From NCBI GenBank assembly GCA_036676415.1, contig JAKFCX010000039.1, forward strand, positions 12,628 through 76,627: a stretch of 64,000 nucleotides of DNA. The letters are read 5' to 3'. The position numbers were made by a program, and so were the translations under genes. The stretch is from JAEZDC01 sp036676415 (lineage in GTDB: Bacteria; Bacteroidota; Bacteroidia; Chitinophagales; Chitinophagaceae). Below, one piece after another: positions 16,751 through 26,372 of this stretch. The first letter of the stretch is position 1, and every line of letters starts with the position of its first letter. The notes below the pieces were generated by a model. The model was not told where the DNA came from and made no database searches. It saw only the letters and a list, made by a program, of their open reading frames with translations.

Positions 16751-19390
16751 TTATCGGATTAACACCACCGTTCCTTTTCTGAAAGCAACTTTCCCTGTGT
16801 AATCGATCGCTTGTGCAGCAAATACATATGTTCCGCTTGGTTGAGGAACTCCACCTACTTTTCCATCCCAGCCTTTGCCGATTTCACTGGTGCTGAATAT
16901 CATTTGTCCCCAACGATTGTATACACGGAAGTAATTCAACTTTTGCATTCCAACTAACACAGGCATCACCAATTCATTATTGCCATCACCATTTGGCGTA
17001 AACCCTGTCGGAATAAATATCTCAGGACCTGTTTTAAAGACGATCACTTTCATATCATCATCAGCAAAACATCCTGCAATATCCGTTGCTCTCACACGAT
17101 AAATGATCGAGTCAATGGTGGCAGGTAATGTAGCGATGGGATTACCAATATTCGTAGCACTCAATCCTAAAGAAGGTGACCATGTATAAGTCGCACCACC
17201 GGTTGCATTTAATTGTAATGGTTGTAATGCGATCACTGTTGTATCATTTCCTGCAAATGCATTTACTCTTGGTCGAACAATTACGATTGCAGTATCCGAT
17301 TTTGGCTTCGGACAAATTCCCTGGCTGAAAGCAGTAAGTATATACTGTGTTGTTTGTAAAGGACCTGCGATAGGCGTTAAAGAATTTGGATTCTGCAATG
17401 TACTAACCGGTGACCAGGCAAAACCGGTTCCTACAAAACTGCCATTCAATTGTGCCCTGTCACCATAACAAACAGTTGAATCAGGACCAGCATTGGCTAC
17501 AGGATATGGAGCCACTTGTATAGTAATGGTATCATAAGCAGGGCATAATCCAAGATTGGCCTGTACAAAATAAGTGGTGGTAACATCTGGAAATGCCTGT
17601 GGGAATTTCGTATTCGTATTGCTTAATCCAGTAGCAGGAGACCATTGGTAACTGAGTGCATGGCTTACAGTATTCATCACAATCGTATCGGTTCGGCATA
17701 TGCCGGTATCCCTTCCAATATTAACGCTGATAAAATCAAGCACATTTACATTGATCGTGTCTCGTTTGATGCAACCATTATCATTCAATGTAACAATGTA
17801 TCGTGTGGTATCATTTGGTGATACAACAGGGTTTTGTGCATTGGGAGTGGTGAGTGAAGGATCTGCAGGTTGTGCGATCCAGCTGAAATTACCGGTTCCT
17901 TCGGCTCTTAATGGAAGATCATCAATACTACATATTAATGTGTCTTTAAATGGGAGATTAAGCAACGGATTTTCTCTTACTGTTATTTGCGTTACAGCAG
18001 TATCTATACAACCTTTTGTACAGGTTGCTATCAATCTCACATCTCTTACTCCTGCTGATGGATATTGATAAGATGGATGCTGAACAATTGATGTATCTGC
18101 ATTGGTAGCAAGGTCACCAAAATCCCATCTCCAGCTGTTTACGACGCCGTAAGTGCTTTTGCTGGTATCCTGGAAAGTGAAAGGTGATTGGAAACAGTTG
18201 CCACTTGGAATGAATCCAACTTTGAAATCAGGATAAATGGATATAAGTGTTTGAGCTGAATCAAGACATCCACCGGTGGAAGTAACGACAAGCTTCACCG
18301 TAAATTTTCCTGTATCTGAAAATGTATGTGTTGGAGTAGGTAGTGAGGAAGTATTATTGGCACCACTGGCAGGATCTCCAAAGTTCCACGCATACGAGGC
18401 TATACCACTTGCAGATGATTGGTTCTCGAAGCTGGAGGTAAAGCTTCCACAATTGATTGCTGTAGCAGGAAGTTCAGCACCTGCTATAGTACAGTTTCCT
18501 ACAATGACATGTAGTTCCTTTCTCACGGTATTTAACAGAACTCCATTACGATATTCGTTTACACAAACGGATATAACGTATTCCCCAGGTACAGATGGTG
18601 CATTACCTGTAATTAATCCCTGGTTACTGATTGCAATACCAGTTGCAAAGGGATCTGCACCGGAAAAAGAACCACTATATCCTACAGAGGTATATGGAGG
18701 TGCACTTGAAGGATTTGGAGCTGCACCACTAGCGTTATCTCCACCATGAAGAGCAGAGCAAATGCTATATGATAACGAATCCCCATCAGCATCAGTTGCA
18801 TTATAGTCTAAAGTAAAAGGAGCATTAAAACATACAATAGCAGTATCTGCTTCAATATATTTAGGGGTGCTATTTACAGGAAAGTTTGCCCCGGAAGCAT
18901 TTCCAGGAATTTTTACAGCGTAAGTATTACCCCATTGATTCGTTGGAGCTTGGAGATTAGCAATTCCTGAAATCCTGCAACATCTTTGGTAAGCTATTGT
19001 ATACCCCTGTGCTGCTGGAGGCAACTCTACTGTAAATTCATATTGTAAAATGAGGTAACACACTGCAGGAGGGTTACTCATACATGGGTTGGTGCTGGTT
19101 TTACTTAACTGGTATAATGCAGTTCTTGGTGCAGATGAAATATTCTGAACAATTGTGGAGCTTGTACCGGAAAAGATAGTGAAGACAGCTGTTGGACTGT
19201 TTTGTGGATGATTAGGATCTTGATTAGCACAATCTCTATAAACCTTTGATACTATTCTATACCTATGATTGGCAGGATTAGTAGTTCCTGGTCCAACATA
19301 TTCATAGTAGATCCATCCACCTTTAATGTGATCAGCAAACGAAACAACAGAACAGCAAACCAGTATTACAAACAGTAGCCCTTTTTTCAT
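16751..19390 (-). CDS. Secreted PKD-domain protein with type B T9SS (CHU_C) sorting domain
   Basis: 879 aa. Signal peptide to about residue 19; the mature chain starts HIKGGWIYYEYVGPG, shared with the next gene. It contains an N-terminal domain rich in Cys, then two PKD domains (near residues 305-385 and 390-470; YAWNFGDPASG and WRWDFGDLATN), further Ig-like beta modules, and a C-terminal gliding-motility-associated domain (about 790-879: FIPTGFTPNGDGNNE ... KGTVVLIR). The latter directs export through the type IX secretion system. Probably a surface adhesin or matrix protein. It is the downstream member of a tandem pair of paralogues. Confidence 0.9.
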   Translation of the reverse strand: MKKGLLFVILVCCSVVSFADHIKGGWIYYEYVGPGTTNPANHRYRIVSKVYRDCANQDPNHPQNSPTAVFTIFSGTSSTIVQNISSAPRTALYQLSKTSTNPCMSNPPAVCYLILQYEFTVELPPAAQGYTIAYQRCCRISGIANLQAPTNQWGNTYAVKIPGNASGANFPVNSTPKYIEADTAIVCFNAPFTLDYNATDADGDSLSYSICSALHGGDNASGAAPNPSSAPPYTSVGYSGSFSGADPFATGIAISNQGLITGNAPSVPGEYVISVCVNEYRNGVLLNTVRKELHVIVGNCTIAGAELPATAINCGSFTSSFENQSSASGIASYAWNFGDPASGANNTSSLPTPTHTFSDTGKFTVKLVVTSTGGCLDSAQTLISIYPDFKVGFIPSGNCFQSPFTFQDTSKSTYGVVNSWRWDFGDLATNADTSIVQHPSYQYPSAGVRDVRLIATCTKGCIDTAVTQITVRENPLLNLPFKDTLICSIDDLPLRAEGTGNFSWIAQPADPSLTTPNAQNPVVSPNDTTRYIVTLNDNGCIKRDTINVNVLDFISVNIGRDTGICRTDTIVMNTVSHALSYQWSPATGLSNTNTKFPQAFPDVTTTYFVQANLGLCPAYDTITIQVAPYPVANAGPDSTVCYGDRAQLNGSFVGTGFAWSPVSTLQNPNSLTPIAGPLQTTQYILTAFSQGICPKPKSDTAIVIVRPRVNAFAGNDTTVIALQPLQLNATGGATYTWSPSLGLSATNIGNPIATLPATIDSIIYRVRATDIAGCFADDDMKVIVFKTGPEIFIPTGFTPNGDGNNELVMPVLVGMQKLNYFRVYNRWGQMIFSTSEIGKGWDGKVGGVPQPSGTYVFAAQAIDYTGKVAFRKGTVVLIR

Positions 19391-19534
19391 CTTCGATTGA
19401 AAGTATTACCTGCAGTTTTTAATTCCTTAACCAAGCCATGAATGTACAAACAAATGCAGCTCATTTGCATTCTTTTAACGGCTTTACAACAATTGATATA
19501 TGATTGGAAAAATGACCGGATCGCTGCTTTGCTT

Positions 19535-22141
19535 CTATCTAATTAACAGGATAGTTCCTTTTTTTGATACAACTTCTCCTTTATAATTAATGGCCTGTGC
19601 CATATACACATAAGTCCCTGTTGATTGTTCTTTGCCACCAAATTTTCCATCCCAGCCTTTACCAATTTCCGAAGTGCTGAACAGGAGCTGTCCTAAACGA
19701 TTGTATACCCTGAAGAAACTGAGTTGTTTCATACCAACCACCACAGGATACAGCAAGTCGTTCTTTGTATCATTATTTGGTGTGAATGCATCCGGTACAA
19801 ATATCTGCGGACCTGTTTTAAATACTACAATCTTTATTTCGTCTTCTCCTTTACATCCATCTTCTGTTGTTACGGTAACCTTGTATCTCATCTCATCAAT
19901 ATTGTTACTCAACAAAACGATCGGGCTTGAGATTGATGCATTGTTCATGTGCATGGCAGGTGACCATGAATAATCAATTCCACCGGTAGCATGTAACAAT
20001 AAAGGTTCATCACCTGTAACTGTTGTATCATTTCCGGCAAAGGCTTTTACCGGTGGAATTACAGTTATGGTAATCGTATCATACACTGATTTCGGACATT
20101 CCTGGTAACCGGTTGCCGTAAGAATATATTTAGTTGTTCCTGATGGACCTGCAATAGGTGTAAGGCTATTACTATTGATCATACTATTAACAGGTGACCA
20201 GCTAAAACCATTACTCATGGCTATACCAGTCAATTGAATTCTATCGCCAAAACATATAGCTGTATCATTTCCAATTTTGGAAACCGGGTAAGGCGATACC
20301 CTGATGGTTACTGAATCTCTTGCTTCACATTTGCCAATGGATGCAACTAGGAAATAAGTGGTAGTGGAAGATGGAGAGGCACCAGGCTCTTTTTTAGTGA
20401 TATCGTCAAGGCCTTCTGCAGGTGACCATGAATAAGCCAATGCCTGGCTTTGAACTTTTAATCCTATTAAATCGGTCTGGCAGATAGCGGTGTCGTTACC
20501 AATACGCACTGTAACAGAATCGATCACATTAATTCTTACTGTATCTGAAGTGGAGCAACTGTTCTCAGAAAGCTTCACTATATAATACATTGAATCGTTA
20601 GGAAAAACCGTAGGGCTGGATGTATTACTATTGATGATGCTGATGTTAGGTGTCCATTGAAATATTCCGGATCCTTCAGTTGGAATGATCAAGGAATCGG
20701 AACGGCAGATGAGTGTATCTTTAAAAGGAAGTTTGAGAAAAGGTTTATCCGTAACTGAAAGATTTTGCTGAATGGTACGAAAGCATCCTTTGCTACTTTC
20801 AACGTATAGTTGAACTGTTCGGTTTCCAATATTTGGATATTGATAACTTGCATTTTTATTGATAGAAGTATCACCAAAATCGGTTGCTTCGCCAAAATCC
20901 CATCGCCATTTATTGATTACACCATAGGCTACAGTGCTTTGATCGATAAATGAAAATGGATTCATATAACAACTTCCGGCAACACTGAACTTCGGATCAA
21001 AGCCAGGAAATACTCTTACAAGAGAAATAGCAGTATCGGAACATTCCTGGTTACGATTGATGATCAGTTTGATCTGGTAAACACCCGTATCAGGATAAGT
21101 AAAACTTGGTTGTGGTGCAACTGATGTATCACTTAAAGAACCAGTAACACCAAAATCCCAGAAATAAGATTGTATCTGTGAAGAGTTATTTTCATTCTGG
21201 AATACACTTGTCAGGCTGTCGCAGTTGATATATTGATCTTTCAGTTTTGCAGCGATGATATTACAGTCGCCAACTTTCAGAATAAAATCTTTTCTATGCT
21301 GGCTGATGGCAACACCGTTTCTCCATTCAGTAACACAAACATTTACTACATATCTTCCTGGAGAAGAAGGAGCCAGGCCTGAAATAATACCTGTTTTCGA
21401 ATCAATAAATACGTCAGGTCCAAGGGGAGCAAAACCACTAAATCCACCTGAATAAGGAATAGGTTGTAGCGAGAGATTTGCTGGAGGAGGAGCAGACTGG
21501 TTGGCAGTAGTGCCACCGAGATAAGCACTGCAGAATGAATAACTGAGTGAATCACCATCACTATCCAGTGCACCAAAGTCAAGTACAAAATCATTATCAC
21601 CACATACCAGTGCTGTATCTTTCATTACAAATTGTGGGCTATTATTAGAACCCACCGGCAGAATAGTTGTACCCGGAATTCTCGTGGTATAAGTTGCACC
21701 GATTTGTCCTGATGCATTGGCCAATCCATTTGCCCTGCAACATCTGGCCCAGGCAAGTATATAACCTTCCGGTGTTCGTGGAAGTTCTATAATACCAACA
21801 TATATAGCCACCTGGTAACACACATTGGGAGAGCCTACCAAACATGGAATAGAACCTTCCTGCAGAACGATCTCACTGATTCCACCAGTTAAACTGAGTA
21901 TTACAGAAGAGCTCAGGGTCATAGTTGATGAGCTATATGCACCAACATTCACGATCTCGTTAGCAAGTTGTGGACCTGTTGACGAACATTCTCTGAACAA
22001 ACGCATCGTCACTTCATATTGATCAGTACCTGCTGATCCTGGCCCGATATATTTATATTGAAGTTCTCCACCTGCAATGTGTGCAGCATGAACACTGGCC
22101 GAAATGGCCAGCAGGAGCAGTATTAAAATTCTCCTTGTCAT
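19535..22141 (-). CDS. Secreted PKD-domain protein with CHU_C sorting domain, paralogue of the gene at 16751
   Basis: 868 aa. Same domain order as its neighbour: signal peptide, AHIAGGELQYKYIGPG mature start, Cys-containing N-terminal domain, PKD domains (YFWDFGVTGSL, WRWDFGEATDFGD), Ig-like modules and the type B sorting domain (FVPDAFTPNNDTKND ... KGTILLIR). Runs such as RVYNR, FSTSEIGKGWDGK and VTVIPPV-like segments are shared with the paralogue, so the two arose by tandem duplication. Its ATG overlaps the stop of the hydrolase gene upstream by one base (TAATG), so it is translationally coupled to it. Confidence 0.9.
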   Translation of the reverse strand: MTRRILILLLLAISASVHAAHIAGGELQYKYIGPGSAGTDQYEVTMRLFRECSSTGPQLANEIVNVGAYSSSTMTLSSSVILSLTGGISEIVLQEGSIPCLVGSPNVCYQVAIYVGIIELPRTPEGYILAWARCCRANGLANASGQIGATYTTRIPGTTILPVGSNNSPQFVMKDTALVCGDNDFVLDFGALDSDGDSLSYSFCSAYLGGTTANQSAPPPANLSLQPIPYSGGFSGFAPLGPDVFIDSKTGIISGLAPSSPGRYVVNVCVTEWRNGVAISQHRKDFILKVGDCNIIAAKLKDQYINCDSLTSVFQNENNSSQIQSYFWDFGVTGSLSDTSVAPQPSFTYPDTGVYQIKLIINRNQECSDTAISLVRVFPGFDPKFSVAGSCYMNPFSFIDQSTVAYGVINKWRWDFGEATDFGDTSINKNASYQYPNIGNRTVQLYVESSKGCFRTIQQNLSVTDKPFLKLPFKDTLICRSDSLIIPTEGSGIFQWTPNISIINSNTSSPTVFPNDSMYYIVKLSENSCSTSDTVRINVIDSVTVRIGNDTAICQTDLIGLKVQSQALAYSWSPAEGLDDITKKEPGASPSSTTTYFLVASIGKCEARDSVTIRVSPYPVSKIGNDTAICFGDRIQLTGIAMSNGFSWSPVNSMINSNSLTPIAGPSGTTKYILTATGYQECPKSVYDTITITVIPPVKAFAGNDTTVTGDEPLLLHATGGIDYSWSPAMHMNNASISSPIVLLSNNIDEMRYKVTVTTEDGCKGEDEIKIVVFKTGPQIFVPDAFTPNNDTKNDLLYPVVVGMKQLSFFRVYNRLGQLLFSTSEIGKGWDGKFGGKEQSTGTYVYMAQAINYKGEVVSKKGTILLIR

Positions 22142-22959
22142 TAAACATTTGCTTCGACCAATTGGTTCACAAATTCATCAAGGTATTGCGTGATCTTACC
22201 AGGAGCTTCTACCATACCCATGTGACCAACACCATCCAGCACATGAATATACGAAATAGCCGGAAGCTTTGATTGCTCTAATACATCATTTATCGGAACT
22301 GCCACATCTTCAGTACCTGCTATGAATAACACCGGTACTTTGCTGTTCTTTAATACAAGATGTCGGTCAGGCCTGTTCATCATCGCTGTATAATATTGCT
22401 GGCAGGCTATAGTGGAGAATTGAGCTGATGCTTCTATTAACTTGTTCACTACTTCCGGGTGTGCTTTCTTGAAATTCTCACCAAATAAATTAGGTATGGT
22501 GTTCTTCAGGAATGCTGCCGCACCATATTGTTCCATCATTTCAATTCCCTTTTGGCGATTTTGTTTCTTCTCTTCATTATCTGCAAAAGCAGAAGAATGA
22601 ACAAGGCCAAACCCTTTTACAAGATTGGGGTAAAGCTCAACAAATGCTAATGTAATGTAGCCACCCATGCTATGACCAAAGAAGAAACATTCAGTGATCT
22701 TTTCATGAAGTAATAATGCCTGGATGCATACTGCATAATCTCCCAGTGTGATGGCCTGGGACAATCCTTCCAGCATCGTGCTTCTACCACTGCCGGGTAT
22801 GTCTGGAATGATAACGAGGTATTTTTCTTTCAGTTGATTTACCTGGTCGTCCCAGATATTACTGTCTTCGCCAAATCCATGTAACAAAACGATCGGCTCT
22901 CCGCTACCTTCTATGCGATAAGAGATAGTAGTGTTGAAATACTGGAAGTTTTTTAGCAC
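22141..22959 (-). CDS. Alpha/beta-fold hydrolase
   Basis: 272 aa, no signal peptide. The catalytic triad is visible: nucleophile Ser in GHSMGG (near residue 96), acid in AGTEDVAVP (near 219), His in DGVGHMGMVE (near 250); the oxyanion HGFG motif is at residues 27-30. The substrate cannot be told from sequence; it resembles the MhpC/menH-like general hydrolases. It overlaps the start of the PKD-protein gene by one base and follows lnt by 38 bases, so lnt, this gene and the PKD genes may form one operon. Confidence 0.88.
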   Translation of the reverse strand: MLKNFQYFNTTISYRIEGSGEPIVLLHGFGEDSNIWDDQVNQLKEKYLVIIPDIPGSGRSTMLEGLSQAITLGDYAVCIQALLLHEKITECFFFGHSMGGYITLAFVELYPNLVKGFGLVHSSAFADNEEKKQNRQKGIEMMEQYGAAAFLKNTIPNLFGENFKKAHPEVVNKLIEASAQFSTIACQQYYTAMMNRPDRHLVLKNSKVPVLFIAGTEDVAVPINDVLEQSKLPAISYIHVLDGVGHMGMVEAPGKITQYLDEFVNQLVEANV

Positions 22960-22997
22960 AGGGAAAATTTTTGATGTTAGGTGGATGTTGCCAGGGC

Positions 22998-24587
22998 TTA
23001 TTTCTTATCGCTCAACTTCTTCCTGGCAACGGTGAACAAGTTCCAAAGCACCAACAATCCTGCCAGCAGTGAGAAAAACCGGTAGAGATAGTCACCATAT
23101 CTTACATAAAAAGTTTCACCGGATTCTATTGGAACATTGTATTTAATAATTGCAGCTTTATCCCAGGGTTGTGTCGCTAAGATATTTCCACGATCATCAA
23201 TAACCGCTGAGATACCTGTATTCGCACTTCTGGCGATCCATCTTCTTGTTTCTATGGCCCTTAGTCGTGCATAATCGAGATGTTGTTTATGACCTGGAGT
23301 ATTTCCCCACCATCCGTCATTGGTCATGATGGTTAAGATATTTGCATCTTTTTGTACGTAACTGGTAACATATTCTCCATAGATACTCTCATAGCAAATG
23401 ATCGGAGCCGTGATATATGGATTTTCATTATTTCGAAAAACGATCGATGATGTATCCATTGCATATCCACCTGTCGTACCACCAAATTGTTCGAATACTG
23501 GTCCCAGGAAATTTAAGAATGAAGGAAGTGTTTCCACACCAGGCACCAGTTTACTTTTTATATAAAACTGGGGTGCTTCATTTGCTTTCAGGCTCACGGC
23601 TGCATTGTATGAATCATAATAAACACCATCACCGGTTTTTCTTGCATAAGGTGATTCAGGTTTCTCCGTTCCGTACAAACGATAAGTTTCTATACCTGTA
23701 AGTAGAGTGATGTTTGGATGCTGTTGCAAAAAATCAAATACAGGCTGATATGCAGCAGCAGTTTGAATGCTATTGATCTCTGTATTTTCAGACAAGGCAG
23801 TTTCCGGCCAGATGATGAGTTTTGTGTTAGAATCAACAGCAGATTTACTGAGTTGAAGATGTATCTGCACCTGTTGTGCTGCTGTTCCTTGTTCAAATTT
23901 ACTATATGGATCTATGTTTGGCTGAACGATGATAAGGTTTTGCTTCATCTCATCATAAACTCGATATACAGAGCCTCTAAAAATGAAGGAGTAGGTTACA
24001 GGTAAATTCAAAACGCACACCAATACAAAAGCCATTTTGGATTTTGAATTTTTATTTTTGAATTTGCCAGCAAACATCCAATCATACACCAGCACATTCA
24101 CCAACAACACCCACAATGTTCCTCCACCAATACCAGTAAACTCATACCACTGCACCCAATCAGGCTGTGATGCAAATACATTTCCCAGTGAAAGCCAGGG
24201 CCAGCTCAGTTGCCAGTTTAAATGCACAAACTCGAAAGCCATCCAGAAAGCAATCAAAGAAAAATACCCGGCTTTCCGTCCAAACTTTTGTTTAAAAACA
24301 TGGTAGCCCCACCAGGGTAAACACATCAGTAAACTATTGGCTACAATGGCTGCGATTGAACCGATATCTGTAGAGTTCCAGATCCACCAGGTGGATCCAA
24401 GATTCCATAACAATAAGGCAAGAAAACTATGACCAAAGAATGTGGTTCTGCGTGTTTCAGTATCTGCCACCAATAACAGCGGAACAAAAGCAAAGAAAAT
24501 AAATGGCGTGAGTGGTGATGTTGGCCAGCTCAGCCATAGTAGTATGCCGGAAATAATAGTGAGTATAACAGGATGCAGTCTTTTCAA
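22998..24587 (-). CDS. lnt: Apolipoprotein N-acyltransferase
   Basis: 529 aa. Adds the third acyl chain to the N-terminal Cys of lipoproteins at the periplasmic face of the inner membrane. Several N-terminal membrane helices (residues about 1-200) are followed by the nitrilase-type domain containing the catalytic Glu (WPETALSE), Lys (KSKLVPGVE) and Cys (ICYESIYGE), and a last membrane helix near the C-terminus. Domain order and length fit Lnt. It is the second gene of a minus-strand run beginning with an uncharacterised 142-aa gene. Confidence 0.95.
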   Translation of the reverse strand: MKRLHPVILTIISGILLWLSWPTSPLTPFIFFAFVPLLLVADTETRRTTFFGHSFLALLLWNLGSTWWIWNSTDIGSIAAIVANSLLMCLPWWGYHVFKQKFGRKAGYFSLIAFWMAFEFVHLNWQLSWPWLSLGNVFASQPDWVQWYEFTGIGGGTLWVLLVNVLVYDWMFAGKFKNKNSKSKMAFVLVCVLNLPVTYSFIFRGSVYRVYDEMKQNLIIVQPNIDPYSKFEQGTAAQQVQIHLQLSKSAVDSNTKLIIWPETALSENTEINSIQTAAAYQPVFDFLQQHPNITLLTGIETYRLYGTEKPESPYARKTGDGVYYDSYNAAVSLKANEAPQFYIKSKLVPGVETLPSFLNFLGPVFEQFGGTTGGYAMDTSSIVFRNNENPYITAPIICYESIYGEYVTSYVQKDANILTIMTNDGWWGNTPGHKQHLDYARLRAIETRRWIARSANTGISAVIDDRGNILATQPWDKAAIIKYNVPIESGETFYVRYGDYLYRFFSLLAGLLVLWNLFTVARKKLSDKK

Positions 24588-24628
24588 TGGTTGTAGTATT
24601 TGCTTCAGGCAAATTAATTAATAAACAG

Positions 24629-25057
24629 TCAAACCTTTAATATGGTTTTGAATCGTAACAATTCAGCTATTTCTACGGCACTCAGCGTTTCATTATTATC
24701 ATACCTGGATTGTAAAAAAAGCACTCTTTTATGCTGGGGATATTTTTGAAGTATGGCATTAATAGTTTCTCCAACAGCTGCATCTTTTTGATACATCGGT
24801 TTTGCCTGTGGCAGTTCAGACCTGGAACGTTCAGGCATTTTTTTGATCAATGCTTCCAGAGATGCAAGTCTTTCCGGCGGCATATCTGCAATCAACGCTG
24901 CTTTTTCATACAATCCCTGTAGTTGTCTTTTGGTAAGCCATCCTCTTCGCTGGTATTGCTGGTAAATACCAATCACAAAAGATGAAACGGGATAGGCCAA
25001 TACGCAATCTTCGAGCAGCTTATTTATAAAGTCGATTTTTTTCTGTTCGGGTTTCAC
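24629..25057 (-). CDS. Conserved hypothetical protein
   Basis: 142 aa, no signal peptide or membrane segment. It is mostly helical with alternating charge and contains an RRGWLTKRQLQGLYEKA stretch and a Lys/Arg-rich middle (MPERSRSELPQAKPMYQK). I do not recognise the family. It starts 41 bases before lnt on the same strand and may be co-transcribed with it. It is isolated from the upstream small gene by a terminator at 25134. Confidence 0.65.
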   Translation of the reverse strand: MKPEQKKIDFINKLLEDCVLAYPVSSFVIGIYQQYQRRGWLTKRQLQGLYEKAALIADMPPERLASLEALIKKMPERSRSELPQAKPMYQKDAAVGETINAILQKYPQHKRVLFLQSRYDNNETLSAVEIAELLRFKTILKV

Positions 25058-25133
25058 GGGATAAATATCAGCAATAACAAGTAAATATTATTGGCATGCC
25101 AGGTGTGCAGTCACCTGTCCACCGTCTTATCAA

Positions 25134-25166
25134 TAAAAAAAGCATAAGTGTGGTTCCTTATGCTTT
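25134..25166 (-). terminator. Terminator of the 30-aa ORF transcript
   Basis: On the minus strand AAAGCATAAG / CTTATGCTTT with an 8-nt loop followed by six or more T. It follows the small ORF by about 26 bases and separates it from the downstream 142-aa gene. Confidence 0.85.
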
Positions 25167-25191
25167 CAGCTTTTCAGTAGGGGTAATGTTA

Positions 25192-25284
25192 TTAACGGCC
25201 GTTATTCGCTCTCACTGGGATCAATATTTTCTTCGGGGCTGGCTTAGTTATCAGGTCAAATAATTTCTTCAATGTTTCTTTCAT
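25192..25284 (-). CDS. Possible 30-residue small protein
   Basis: ATG at 25282-25284 gives MKETLKKLFDLITKPAPK followed by KILIPVRANNGR and a TAA stop. The N-terminal half would be an amphipathic helix and the product is basic. A purine-rich AAAGGACAG lies just upstream of the ATG, and a strong terminator follows, so the segment behaves as a separate transcription unit of about 150 nt. No family is recognised; it may be a small protein or simply the coding-like part of a small RNA. Confidence 0.5.
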   Translation of the reverse strand: MKETLKKLFDLITKPAPKKILIPVRANNGR

Positions 25285-25432
25285 AGTCTGTCCTTTATTA
25301 TAGCTGCAAGTTCATGATAAATACTATACGGATGTATTAAATAATACACATATCCATTAAAAAGATATTATGAATACCATTTTGTTTTAAGAGCAGATTA
25401 AAAGCCGGCAAGAAGTTCCGCCATATGTTAAT

Positions 25433-25440
25433 TATTTTTG
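25433..25440 (+). promoter_or_regulatory. -7 promoter box of pepE
   Basis: TATTTTTG fits the TAnnTTTG consensus and ends only 3 bases before the ATG at 25444. This predicts an almost leaderless mRNA, or use of the ATG at 25453. No convincing -33 box is present. Confidence 0.4.
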
Positions 25441-25443
25441 CAT

Positions 25444-26169
25444 ATGAACAGGATGAAAATACTTGCATTAAGCAGCTCAAGAGTCGGAAATAGTGATTAC
25501 CTGGAAAAGGCTATTACACAAATAAAAAAATTCTTACCCGTTTCAGTAAAACGTATCGCCTTTATTCCGTTTGCCTATGTTGCTGAAGATCCTTCGCCAT
25601 TGGTAAACATGGTGAATGCAGCTTTTGAAGGATCAGGTTATTCTATAGATGTAATTACCAAACAAAATGGCATTGAACTTATAGAGAATGCCGATGCAAT
25701 TATGGTTAGTGGTGGTAATACGTTCAAGTTGTTGCATGATCTGTATGAAACAAGCCTGCTGAATCTTGTGAAGGGTAAAGTAAAAGGCGGTACACCTTAT
25801 ATCGGCTGGAGTGCAGGAGCAAATATCACCGGTACTACCATTTGCACCACGAACGATATGCCTATTATTGAACCAGAAAGCTTCAGAGCATTGAATTTCT
25901 TTCCATTCCAGATCAACCCACATTATTACAATGTTGTGATTGAAGGCCATAATGGCGAAACAAGGGACCAGCGGCTTACTGAATTTGTGAAGCTGAATAA
26001 GGATTCGAAAGTAGTTTGCTTACCTGAAGGAACAGCTTTATTGCTTATGAAAGGGAAATTGCAGTTTGTTGGTGAGAGGCCTGGTGTACTAATGCGTAAT
26101 ACTGGAGGCGAGATGCAAAAAGTTGACATCCAGGTGAATGAGGATATTTCCAGGCTGATGGAAGTGTAA
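25444..26169 (+). CDS. pepE: Dipeptidase E (S51 family)
   Basis: 241 aa from ATG 25444 (or 25453). Cytoplasmic serine peptidase that releases N-terminal Asp from Asp-X dipeptides. The nucleophile Ser123 sits in IGWSAGAN, the hallmark of the family, and MVSGGNTFKLL and FFPFQINPHYYN motifs supply substrate and catalytic His positions. Length is normal (about 230). An Asp-dipeptide peptidase fits well with the acidic-specific dipeptidyl peptidase at 441, which would generate Asp/Glu dipeptides; that link is inference. Confidence 0.92.
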   Translation: MNRMKILALSSSRVGNSDYLEKAITQIKKFLPVSVKRIAFIPFAYVAEDPSPLVNMVNAAFEGSGYSIDVITKQNGIELIENADAIMVSGGNTFKLLHDLYETSLLNLVKGKVKGGTPYIGWSAGANITGTTICTTNDMPIIEPESFRALNFFPFQINPHYYNVVIEGHNGETRDQRLTEFVKLNKDSKVVCLPEGTALLLMKGKLQFVGERPGVLMRNTGGEMQKVDIQVNEDISRLMEV

Positions 26170-26216
26170 TATCCCCGAAGAACTTATTATGGTACTTGCC
26201 GCATAAGTTGCCTAAG

Positions 26217-26266
26217 CTGAAGAGTGCGACGCAACGAAAGCTTAAAATAGCTTCAAAAGCTGGCCT
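26217..26266 (+). repeat. Interspersed repeat copy 5, GTGCGACGCAACG core, upstream of rpsF
   Basis: CTGAAGAGTGCGACGCAACG (26217-26236), 21-nt spacer, AGCTGGCCT (26258-26266). It is 106 bases before rpsF, whose own promoter lies in between. Confidence 0.75.
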
Positions 26267-26283
26267 CTAACTCAATATCTCTC

Positions 26284-26313
26284 TTGGTTTTTAGCCCCAG
26301 AACCTTACCTTTG
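26284..26313 (+). promoter_or_regulatory. Promoter of the rpsF-rpsR-rplI operon
   Basis: TTG at 26284-26286, a 19-nt spacer, then TACCTTTG at 26306-26313, close to the Bacteroidota consensus; about 55 bases of leader before rpsF. The GCCGCCCGAACA following the -7 box resembles the segment following the initiator tRNA promoter (GCCACCCGAACA). Confidence 0.75.
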
Positions 26314-26372
26314 CCGCCCGAACATAGAAATTGGTCGGATTAAACAATTTTATAAACAACAAAATCAGGGTA

